Assembly (NCBI GenBank): GCA_030656615.1
Contig: JAUSOY010000032.1
Span: forward strand, 1-33,360
Source: Bacteroidales bacterium
Lineage (GTDB): Bacteria; Bacteroidota; Bacteroidia; Bacteroidales; TTA-H9
Length of the DNA: 33,360 nucleotides
Direction: 5' to 3'
Both the position numbers and the translations under genes were made by a program. The notes below the pieces were generated by a model. It did no database searches. It was not told the origin of the DNA and was given only the letters and a program-made list of their open reading frames with translations. Of this stretch, positions 1-7,592 are shown in pieces; within the stretch, counting starts at the first letter, position 1; each line of letters starts with the position of its first letter.

Positions 1-1
1 T

Positions 2-124
2 TACCTTAACGAATTTTGTTATAGGATAAACCGCTCGCTAATGAAAGAGAACATATTTAATAATTTGGTCAGAAAAATGGTAGCCGCTGATAAAATTTAT
101 CAAGATAAATTAATATGTACTTAA
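2..124 (+). pseudogene. IS1595-family (ISXO2-like) transposase, C-terminal fragment
   Basis: An open frame enters from the left edge of the window and stops at TAA 122-124. Its 40 residues begin YLNEFCYRINR and continue with a segment containing IFNNLV. This matches the end of the ISXO2-like DDE transposase domain, whose usual signature is YL(D/N)EF.(F/Y)RFNRR followed about 10-15 residues later by (L/I)F..L(L/I). Only the tail lies in the window, so it cannot be said whether the upstream part is intact. The adjacent lipoprotein gene has lost its start codon, which fits an insertion or rearrangement boundary at roughly 125-138. No terminal inverted repeat could be recognised from one end alone. 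Confidence 0.7.
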
Positions 125-138
125 CTACTGACCTCTAA

Positions 139-765
139 AAATTATTTCTACTTATTTGTATTTGTGCCCTCTTTACCTCCTGTTCCAAAGACGATAATAG
201 TCTCGGCGGGGATGGTGATTTAACGATGAATACGGTTGGTAATGAATTTTTTGGTAGTATTAACTTGGGAGGCACTTATTTTGAAACCAACGAATCTATT
301 AAAGTAGTCAGCAATGTGGGTGGTTTACTCACCCTGAGTGTGAAATCTTTATTGCCAATCAATCACCCACTTACTATTCTTATTCCCAAAAATCTAAAAG
401 ATTCACAAGGCAATCTTGACACACAGGTCAAAGTCAAAAATACAGCCGACGGCATTCTTGATTATACCAATTCTGATGCCGCACCTCAGGTTTTGGTAAA
501 GTACAATGCCTCTGTGGGCGATAAGTACATCCTTAAGAAAAGTAATGGCCAGACCATTACACGTACTGTAACCGCCAAATCGACCGAAGATGATTACCCT
601 TATGCATTTATGTACATCAAGGTTATTACGGTAGAGCAGGATTCTCGCATCCCCGGTGTGAAAAAAATTGTTTATCATGCCAACCATAAATTTGGATTAG
701 TAGGTGTTTCCATTGAAATGGAGGACGGCACATCCTCGAAGATCACCCTTATGTCGAAATTGTAA
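139..765 (+). pseudogene. Lipoprotein gene that has lost its start codon
   Basis: The frame of the ATG at 226 stays open back to codon 139 and encodes a typical lipoprotein signal: KLFLLICICALFTSC followed by SKDD. The lipobox is FTSC with Cys at codon 181-183. The codon just before the frame (136-138) is TAA, and no ATG, GTG or TTG occurs between 139 and 225, so the signal peptide has no start. The downstream 179 residues (from ATG 226) are well formed, rich in beta-strand-like stretches and Thr/Val, with no family I recognise. Likely the gene was truncated at its very 5' end next to the IS1595 remnant. If ATG 226 is used, the product would be a cytoplasmic, unlipidated protein. Function unknown. 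Confidence 0.6.
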
Positions 766-775
766 ACCATTCCCA

Positions 776-1267
776 ATGATGCCGTTTCAGAATCTTCTAT
801 TCCCCAGTCGTTTCAAAATCTGGGGAATAATTTTTATTTGTATTAGCCTTATCCTCGCCTTCCTCTTGGTTTATATCGGCTTCAAACCCTCATGGCTGGA
901 ATTCAAAGTCTTCGCAATTTTTTCATATTATATCGAAGCTCGTTTTATGAAATTCATGAGTAACTCAATGATGGAAGAGATCATTGCATTATTCTTTATT
1001 TTGGGTTTTGCCATTTTAGCTTTCAGTCGTGAAAAGGACGAAAAGCCAGAATATAACGCATTACGCCTTAAAGCTTTCATTTGGTCGATGTATGCCTATT
1101 TTACTTTTATTGTTTTCGCTATTCTTTTTACCTATGGATTTGCATTTATGTACATGCTTATGCTGAGTATGGCCATGCCCTTCATATTGTTTTTTATCAT
1201 TTTTAGGTTTCAAATTCGAAAATTCCTGAGAAACCTGTCTGTTAATAAAATGCAAGCGGAGGTATGA
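776..1267 (+). CDS. Small integral membrane protein, unknown function
   Basis: About 163 residues starting at the paired ATGs 776/779, 10 bases after the lipoprotein stop; an upstream GTG at 704 would overlap that gene and is unlikely. Four hydrophobic segments are visible: about residues 15-35, 60-80, 100-122 and 125-145. The C-terminus is basic (RFQIRKFLRN). Its stop overlaps the next start in an ATGA (1264-1267), so the two are probably co-translated. I do not recognise a family. The context, another multi-pass membrane protein, suggests the two act together, but nothing in the sequence shows a substrate. Confidence 0.7.
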   Translation: MMPFQNLLFPSRFKIWGIIFICISLILAFLLVYIGFKPSWLEFKVFAIFSYYIEARFMKFMSNSMMEEIIALFFILGFAILAFSREKDEKPEYNALRLKAFIWSMYAYFTFIVFAILFTYGFAFMYMLMLSMAMPFILFFIIFRFQIRKFLRNLSVNKMQAEV

Positions 1268-2094
1268 GTCCCGGACTGCAATTCTTTTACTCCCAAACAC
1301 AATGGTTATATACGATCCTTTGGGAGAATCCTCTCTTTTTTATCGACTACTGGAGCTTCGCTCATTTCTGGAGTGGATTTAGCATGTTATTAATTTTTTC
1401 AGCCCTACGAGTAAAACACAAATGGGCTGTACTCATCAGCCTATTATTGGCCTATGAATTGCTAGAAATCCTGTTTTTATGGTTTGCCCTGCACGTCTTT
1501 AGGCCAGAAACACTGAAGGACCAGTTTACTGACATTTCAATCGGTGCCGCCGGGGCTTTCCTATGCTATTATTCTCATGCCTTAATAAAATTCAATCGTA
1601 AGAATAAATTTTGGAAAGACTTTGTAATTCCAGCCTTATTCGTTTCCATCAGTATGGCCTTTTTATGGGTTGGATTTTATCAATACAATTACAATCACAC
1701 CTTCCTTAATTTCAATGGATTAAACCTTACAGCATTTGGATTGTGGGCAAGTGGTGGTTTTGGGTATTTATGGATTCAAAAAAAACTTTCCGACAAGGTA
1801 AATAATCGAATACAATTGTATGTTTATAGCTATCTAGTCTACCTGGCTGGATTATTCGTGATAGAATTTATTGGCTATCATGTCCTTATCATTAAAGAGA
1901 TGAGCTTTCCTGATAAGGCCCTGGTGCTTAATATGATACATGGTAATTCTGTATTACACACATATTATCTGCTTTTTCCAGTTTTTATCAATCTGCTTTT
2001 TATAAGCTTCCGTCCACTTTTCCTCCTTGCGGCACATCATTTGCGAATGTCAGTATCTATCGAAGAAACGATTGTTGTTGAGCAATATCCATAA
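1264..2094 (+). CDS. Multi-pass membrane protein, unknown function
   Basis: This 276-residue protein is translationally coupled to the preceding gene through a 4-base ATGA overlap. Hydrophobic segments occur near residues 35-55, 60-82, 100-115, 125-145, 160-175, 190-215 and 235-262. The first half has a conserved-looking pattern: a Trp/His-containing HFWSG before a helix, Glu residues in a helix (YELLEILF), then FRPETLKDQFTDISIGAAGA. The Asp-x-x-x-Gly arrangement recalls VanZ-like and other small integral membrane families, but the likeness is weak and I do not assign it. It may form a complex with its upstream partner. Confidence 0.7.
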   Translation: MSPGLQFFYSQTQWLYTILWENPLFFIDYWSFAHFWSGFSMLLIFSALRVKHKWAVLISLLLAYELLEILFLWFALHVFRPETLKDQFTDISIGAAGAFLCYYSHALIKFNRKNKFWKDFVIPALFVSISMAFLWVGFYQYNYNHTFLNFNGLNLTAFGLWASGGFGYLWIQKKLSDKVNNRIQLYVYSYLVYLAGLFVIEFIGYHVLIIKEMSFPDKALVLNMIHGNSVLHTYYLLFPVFINLLFISFRPLFLLAAHHLRMSVSIEETIVVEQYP

Positions 2095-2390
2095 AGCCGC
2101 AAATAACAAAGTATTCCATGTTACTTCATTCTGAATAATTTTCAGGAAAAATCAAAAAAAAACCTACTCCTAAAACATAAGCCCACACTTGTATACCTGT
2201 ATCGCTATTAAATACAGATGTACATTCCATATCCATTTTTTGTGGCCCTTGCAATCCATAGAAAAGTGTAAAAGACCGGGTTTTACTTCTAAAATATTTA
2301 ACTAAAAATCAATTTAGAATTCACATATGACAGGCAACTTTTTGCAATATCTGTGTTATATTTATAGTCGATAATTAAAAAAAATCAAAA
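2095..2390 (+). other. Intergenic region, AT-rich
   Basis: 296 bases with no convincing ORF. The last 30 bases are A-rich (the usual Bacteroidota leader before ATG 2391). A weak hairpin, GTAAAA (2268-2273) with TTTTAC (2281-2286), is present without a T-run. A TATATTTA at 2357-2364 resembles a -7 element, but no TTTG lies at a suitable distance, so I make no promoter call. Confidence 0.4.
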
Positions 2391-5300
2391 ATGAACACAG
2401 CAAGCTTGTTGTCCTGGAAATATTCCGGATATATGATTTTTTTCCTAATAGCATTCCCACTGGAAACAATGTCACAGCCTTGCATCGTAACTGCTGGTTA
2501 CGATAAAAGCATCAATTGTTCCGAAACGACAACCCTCTCTGCAGAGGTTGCCTGGGAGATTGTGAATGGTCCATCATGGGGACAAATACGAAGTATTCAA
2601 TTTTTTGACACCCAAATAGGAATTGTTGCCTTGGGTCCCGGTTTATACAAAACAAACGACGGAGGGAGTACTTGGCAAAGTCTTTTCAATGACCCGAATG
2701 GAAATTTTGAGGACATCTTCTTTGTAAATTCAATGAGTGGTTATGCCATTAGTTCCAGTGGTTTATTAGCTCATACTTCAGATGGTGGAAATACCTGGGT
2801 AAGTATACAAACCGGAAAAGCCAATATGAAGTGTATCTATTTTACAAATATCCAGACGGGGTTTATGGCAGGTGCACTGGGGAAACTATTTCGAACGAAT
2901 GATTCTGGTAATACATGGATTCAAATCAACTGTGGCCTTACACAGATTATCCGAAATATTACGTTTACTACACCTCAGAAAGGCTATCTGGTTGGGCATT
3001 TTGGAAATTCTCTGTCCACTCAGGACGGAGGAAATAGCTGGCAGCCGTTTTCTATTCCAGGGGTTTCTTCCACTACCCACCTTTACACCCTTAACTTTGT
3101 AACGCCTGATACAGGCTTTATTACCGGTTCACAGTCCGTGGTATATAAAACGGTAGATGCCGGACAACACTGGACAGCTAAAGCCACTCCATTACCAAAA
3201 TCACTGGAGTCAGCATCGTTTTTCAACAGCAGACATGGCATTGTTGGAGGCCAGAACGGTTGCGTATTTGTTACTCACGATGGATGCAATTCATTTTCTC
3301 AAATGCAGGGAACTGGCAATGAATTAATTACTTCTCTGTATTATAACAACTGGCGAAGTGGATGGATGGGCAATCAGAGCGGAAGTCTTCGGAAATTAAT
3401 CAATGGATTTACTACGTTTCAATGGTTCCCAATCGAAGGACTTGATAATCCGGAGGCATTTACAGTAACTGCCAATCCCACCCACAGCACCACGTATACA
3501 GTCACCGCCACCGACCCAAGTGGATGTAGCCACTCCGATTCCGTTTATATTACAGTCGAAAATCACCTCGAACAATATACGTATAACGTTGGTGTAGTAT
3601 GTGGAAACACGACTCGGTTGAGAGCTCCCGAGTACTTTCGTAATATATCGGTGGATACTATCCCTGACGATATCAGAGATTTCCTGGTTTCAGATTCCCT
3701 CACCTGGATTTATGTTAACAGCCTTGGCAGAATCAGAAAAACGACAAATGCCGGCAGCACATGGAATACTGTTTTCCAGCCTTATAACAATGATGGTCCG
3801 AGACGACTTGCCTGTAATAGCGAGAATATAATGCTGGGAGCGGGAGTTAATGGATTTTTAATCCGTTCAGTAAACTTCGGGAACACCTGGCAAACCATCT
3901 CCACGCCTGTTAACCAATATCTTTCTGACATCATTTTTGCAAACCCAACCACCGTCTACGCCTGCGGAAGCAATGGTACCATCATCAAATCGATTGATGC
4001 AGGAATAAGCTGGAACAGCCTCGCCTCTCCCATAAGCTGGGATTGGCTCTATATCAATTTTCAGCATCCGGATACTGGCTATGTATATGCTCCTGGTATA
4101 CTTTTTCGCACGGACAACGGTGGGAATTCCTGGATTCAGGTGTTTCAGGATTACAATATCACAACGAACATTAGTCTGTCGGGTTCGCGTCATATCTTGC
4201 TCACAGCCTACGACAAAGTTATTAAAAGCAACGATTATGGTACTACATGGGAACAATTTTATACCCCGGTAAATATGTACTGGTCCGAAAGCTGTATGAT
4301 ACTTGAAGGTCCAAAGAAATGGAGATTAGCTTCCTCGCAATGGATATATTTGACCGAGGATGGTGGTAGTTCGTATTACAAATATAAAATCAGCGATATT
4401 GACAATGTCTACAATCGAATATATTCGCTCAGCCCATTGAAACATGTCATTTCCGGTGGCTATGGTCAAATATATACACAAATCAACTGCAGCTATCAGT
4501 GGTCGCCGGATTCATTAGTCAGTGAACCAAATGCCCAATACACCGAAACCACAGCTATTGATGATTATTCCCTTACTCTATCAACCACCCTTGATGGAGT
4601 GCTTTGCCCTTCTGAAAGTTTTTATAATATCCATACACTTGCTGATACAACACACCCCATCATCTGCAAGGTTTCCTGTGATCATTCAATTCAAAAGAAT
4701 AAAATATACTGGTATTGCAATTCAACCAATAGTATAGATTCAGTAATTCTATACCGGAGTTTTGCCGGTACAGGCGAATTCACAAGAATAGGCACCGAAA
4801 AATATTCACAATCAGGATATTTTACGGATTCGTTGTCATTACCTGAAAATATGCAATACGATTACAAAATCGGATGTATAAAACATTGCAAATTATCGTC
4901 GCAGATTGGCTCGCCACATTCGAGTATATTACTGACAGGCAGAAAAGTAAACAACAAAAATCTGATTGCTTGGACTCCATACCACGGTTATCCAGTAGGC
5001 CAATATTTGATTTATTATGGAACCAATGCAGATCAACTCAGCCTCATCGACAGTGTTTCGAATGAATTAAATACTTATACACATAATCAAGCGACCTCTA
5101 ACACCCATTATTATTACATAAGCATAGTACCCGTTTCGCCATGCCTTACAGGGAATTTCCCGGAAAGCCATTCCAATTTGCTGAATATTGATTACAGCGG
5201 ACTTTCGCAGGATACCGAACCCCAAAAATTCAAACTCCACCCCAACCCTTGTAGGAATCAACTTAACATAGAAAACACTGAACAGTATGCGTGTATTTAT

Positions 5301-5453
5301 CAGCTTTTTGATATCACAGGCCATAAGATCAGTCAATTTCATACGCAGGAAAAATCATTCCAGATAAACGTAGAAAACATACAAGCGGGCGTATATTTTC
5401 TCCGAATAATCAGCAATTTACATACAATGCAAATGAAATTCATTAAACATTAA
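2391..5453 (+). CDS. Secreted Ycf48/BNR-like double propeller protein with type IX sorting domain
   Basis: 1020 residues. Residues 1-28 are a signal peptide ending near SQP. Two blocks of repeats carry the D-G/A-G-x-(T/S)-W signature of sialidase/Ycf48-type propellers: TNDGGSTW, TSDGGNTW, TNDSGNTW, TQDGGNSW, TVDAGQHW in about 45-340; TTNAGSTW, SVNFGNTW, SIDAGISW, TDNGGNSW, SNDYGTTW in about 400-690. Between them lies a short Ig/PKD-like stretch (about 350-392, TTYTVTATDPSG). A Fn3-like region follows at about 740-930. Residues 949-1020 form a type IX (Por) C-terminal sorting domain (LHPNPCRNQL...AGVYFLRI...KFIKH). The protein should be exported by Sec, then carried across the outer membrane by the type IX system and attached to the surface or released. 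Its ligand is unknown. It stands alone, with long intergenic gaps on both sides. Confidence 0.9.
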   Translation: MNTASLLSWKYSGYMIFFLIAFPLETMSQPCIVTAGYDKSINCSETTTLSAEVAWEIVNGPSWGQIRSIQFFDTQIGIVALGPGLYKTNDGGSTWQSLFNDPNGNFEDIFFVNSMSGYAISSSGLLAHTSDGGNTWVSIQTGKANMKCIYFTNIQTGFMAGALGKLFRTNDSGNTWIQINCGLTQIIRNITFTTPQKGYLVGHFGNSLSTQDGGNSWQPFSIPGVSSTTHLYTLNFVTPDTGFITGSQSVVYKTVDAGQHWTAKATPLPKSLESASFFNSRHGIVGGQNGCVFVTHDGCNSFSQMQGTGNELITSLYYNNWRSGWMGNQSGSLRKLINGFTTFQWFPIEGLDNPEAFTVTANPTHSTTYTVTATDPSGCSHSDSVYITVENHLEQYTYNVGVVCGNTTRLRAPEYFRNISVDTIPDDIRDFLVSDSLTWIYVNSLGRIRKTTNAGSTWNTVFQPYNNDGPRRLACNSENIMLGAGVNGFLIRSVNFGNTWQTISTPVNQYLSDIIFANPTTVYACGSNGTIIKSIDAGISWNSLASPISWDWLYINFQHPDTGYVYAPGILFRTDNGGNSWIQVFQDYNITTNISLSGSRHILLTAYDKVIKSNDYGTTWEQFYTPVNMYWSESCMILEGPKKWRLASSQWIYLTEDGGSSYYKYKISDIDNVYNRIYSLSPLKHVISGGYGQIYTQINCSYQWSPDSLVSEPNAQYTETTAIDDYSLTLSTTLDGVLCPSESFYNIHTLADTTHPIICKVSCDHSIQKNKIYWYCNSTNSIDSVILYRSFAGTGEFTRIGTEKYSQSGYFTDSLSLPENMQYDYKIGCIKHCKLSSQIGSPHSSILLTGRKVNNKNLIAWTPYHGYPVGQYLIYYGTNADQLSLIDSVSNELNTYTHNQATSNTHYYYISIVPVSPCLTGNFPESHSNLLNIDYSGLSQDTEPQKFKLHPNPCRNQLNIENTEQYACIYQLFDITGHKISQFHTQEKSFQINVENIQAGVYFLRIISNLHTMQMKFIKH

Positions 5454-5806
5454 CGGCTAAAAAACACTCTTAAAATCGATTACTAAGAATTCGTTTCATG
5501 CAAATTGCATATTGTTAGAAGCGTAAAACATCGATTAAATTAATCACAAGAAACCCTGATAGAATTATTATCAACCCCAACCATATCCTTTTGGAATTAA
5601 AACCATATTCTCCTGATTATGATTCAATTAATTCCGGAAAAATAATAATTCATTACTTGAATCTAACGGAATTAAGCTTGTTATTCAGAAAGACGTACGG
5701 CGGATAAAAAGCGATGAAGTAGAATAGGAAGGTGTCTTCATCGTTACTTTTCAGAGCAAGATCGGAAAAACAACGAAATCTTTGGATAAAAATCCATATT
5801 CAGGTA
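5454..5806. other. Intergenic region with hairpin and short palindrome
   Basis: No start-codon-bearing gene is seen between the propeller protein and the next promoter. An interrupted palindrome, ATGCAA-A-TTGCAT, spans 5498-5510 and could be a protein-binding site. A perfect 8-bp inverted repeat, CGATGAAG (5712-5719) with CTTCATCG (5736-5743), could form a hairpin, but it has only a broken T-run after it and lies about 260 bases downstream of the stop. An open frame of about 60 codons ending near 5705 lacks any start codon. Confidence 0.4.
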
Positions 5807-5839
5807 TTTGGGGGATTAAATATTAAATTTGTACTTTTG
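5807..5839 (+). promoter_or_regulatory. Bacteroidota-type promoter of the heme uptake cluster
   Basis: TTTG at 5807-5810 and TACTTTTG at 5832-5839 match the -33 (TTTG) and -7 (TAnnTTTG) consensus with a 21-base spacer. The predicted transcription start is only a few bases before, or at, the ATG at 5846, so the first gene would be leaderless or nearly so. Confidence 0.7.
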
Positions 5840-5845
5840 TAATCC

Positions 5846-6184
5846 ATGATAAAGTGCAAACATAAGGGGCTCCTCGTTTTCTTGGCCATGAGTATTTTCA
5901 TGCTCTACGCCGCTGCCCTTGTGAATTTTCATTACAACCGGATTTTTAGCTATCAGCTGATTCCGAATACCGTTGTTTGCATTCGTCAAAAAGAAAATCA
6001 AGGTGCTACTGCCATCGCCAAAGATGATTTTAGTCTGCACGCCGACGGATTTTCTTCAAGTTTTTCCTTTCTGGAACATGACTTATTCCCGAGTATTATT
6101 GAGCGTCATGTACACAATCCCCAGAAAAAAAGTTCGTCAGACTTCCTTTTTGCTTTCTCTTTAAGAGGTCCCCCCTCCTGCTAA
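5846..6184 (+). CDS. Small membrane-anchored protein, unknown, first gene of heme cluster
   Basis: 112 residues. A basic N-terminus (MIKCKHKG) precedes one hydrophobic segment at about residues 9-28, which may be an uncleaved anchor or signal peptide. The remainder is polar and contains six His in total (for example HKG, FHYN, LEHD, ERHVHN) and three Cys, one of them the last residue. No family recognised. The strong promoter directly upstream and its position ahead of the HmuY/TonB genes support its being a real gene with a role in metal or heme handling. That role is an inference from context only; the 75-base gap to the next gene is compatible with co-transcription. Confidence 0.55.
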   Translation: MIKCKHKGLLVFLAMSIFMLYAAALVNFHYNRIFSYQLIPNTVVCIRQKENQGATAIAKDDFSLHADGFSSSFSFLEHDLFPSIIERHVHNPQKKSSSDFLFAFSLRGPPSC

Positions 6185-6261
6185 ATTATTTCCGAACCTT
6201 TTGATACTCCGCTTCCGCCGGGGTAAGATTATTATATTTATTTCAATTCAATACTTCAAAC

Positions 6262-7506
6262 ATGAATAAAGTTTACTTTTCGAAGCTTATGCTTCTTTCG
6301 ATGATTGCATTTTTTGCAATGAACACAAAAACTACTCAAGCAGCTGAACCCGATTCCATTATGATGGGACCTGCTTACGCCAATGATGTGTATTACAGCT
6401 TTCAAAATCAAGTTGTTGCTGAAGTTCCCCGCGCTGGATGGGACATTGCTTTCCACACCAATCGCTGGAGCGCTACTGTTATAACCAATGATGGTGTTGG
6501 TGTTACTTTATTTGCCTATCCAAAATCGGATTCGGCAGGTTGGGCCTCTGTGGATACTACAGGTATAAGCACCTGGAAACCACTTTTTAACAATCATCAG
6601 GATTGGGAAGATGGTGCATGCAACCGTTATGCAGCCGGACATCCGGACTATGGTTGGGGCGTATACAATATGATCAGCCATGATGTAGTGGGCGATTCAA
6701 TTTTTATTATAAAAGCAGAAGGTGGCATCTTTAAAAAATTCAGAATTATTAATAAAAACTCTATTAATAACCTTTATACCTTCCGTTATGCGAATCTTGA
6801 TGGCTCTGACGATCAAACCATTCAGCTGGATTGCGACGACTACATCACCAAAAATTTTGTAGCCTATTCTATAGTAACCAGTGCTGTTATTGATCGCGAA
6901 CCCACTTCTGACAGCTGGGACATTCTATTCACAAAATATATGACCATTCATCCATCAGGAGCACCGTATAATGTCTCGGGTGTTTTAAGTAATATGGGTG
7001 TTACGGTTGCTAAGGCATATCCTGTTGCTCCAAATCATACTGACTGGGGTTTACTTGAATTCACCGGTGATCGTTCTGCCATTGGTTGGGATTGGAAAAC
7101 CTTTGATATGAATACCTTCACATACATTCTTTCAGATTCTACCTTCTTTTATGTGAAAGATTTGGCAGGAAACGTTAACCGCCTTGAGTTTACGAAATTC
7201 ATCGGCAGTTCGTCGGGCAAAATTGTATTCAATAAAGGGGTATCTTCCGCTTCATCTGTTGCCGAAACAAATCCCGAAAACCTAATGATTTGGCCTAATC
7301 CTGCTACGGATATCATCCATATAAACGCCGAATCATCCATTCAGCAACTTAATGTTTACACCATTTCGGGTGCCCGAATCATTACAAACAGCTTATCATC
7401 CGGCAACTCGTCACAAATTAACATCAACTCCTTAAAACCAGGAATGTACATTCTTGAAACAAAAACAGTACAGTCGACCCAAAGACTTCGTTTTATAAAA
7501 AAATAA
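6262..7506 (+). CDS. HmuY-like protein with type IX sorting domain
   Basis: 414 residues with a cleavable signal peptide (about 1-28, ending QAAE). The body has the features of the HmuY family: GWDIAFH near residue 50 and SWDILFT near 220, then YNVSGVLSNMGV and SAIGWDWK. HmuY of Porphyromonas binds heme at the cell surface and passes it to the TonB-dependent receptor HmuR. Residues 340-414 form a type IX sorting domain (IWPNPATD...LKPGMYILETKT...RFIKK), so this copy should be surface-attached through type IX secretion, unlike the lipoprotein paralogue at 9829. It lies 86 bases upstream of the receptor gene. The HmuY assignment comes from motif memory; heme binding itself cannot be read from the sequence. 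Confidence 0.75.
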   Translation: MNKVYFSKLMLLSMIAFFAMNTKTTQAAEPDSIMMGPAYANDVYYSFQNQVVAEVPRAGWDIAFHTNRWSATVITNDGVGVTLFAYPKSDSAGWASVDTTGISTWKPLFNNHQDWEDGACNRYAAGHPDYGWGVYNMISHDVVGDSIFIIKAEGGIFKKFRIINKNSINNLYTFRYANLDGSDDQTIQLDCDDYITKNFVAYSIVTSAVIDREPTSDSWDILFTKYMTIHPSGAPYNVSGVLSNMGVTVAKAYPVAPNHTDWGLLEFTGDRSAIGWDWKTFDMNTFTYILSDSTFFYVKDLAGNVNRLEFTKFIGSSSGKIVFNKGVSSASSVAETNPENLMIWPNPATDIIHINAESSIQQLNVYTISGARIITNSLSSGNSSQININSLKPGMYILETKTVQSTQRLRFIKK

Positions 7507-7592
7507 TTCATCAGAATAGAGAACCATAGAGGTGAGAAGATTCAATTATTTCTGACTTTTTTCATCTCTACGTTTTATATCAAATTCGATTC

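Noticed and set aside
704-775. Upstream GTG start for the membrane protein at 776
   Set aside because: It would overlap the preceding gene by 60 bases and put an Arg/Pro-rich tail ahead of the first membrane segment.
5519-5705. About 60 open plus-strand codons ending before 5705
   Set aside because: It has no start codon of any usual kind and no recognisable family; may be chance or a remnant.
6200-6240. TTTG (6200) and TATATTTA (6233) as a promoter for the gene at 6262
   Set aside because: The spacer of 29 bases is too long for the -33/-7 class and the -7 box has a mismatch.
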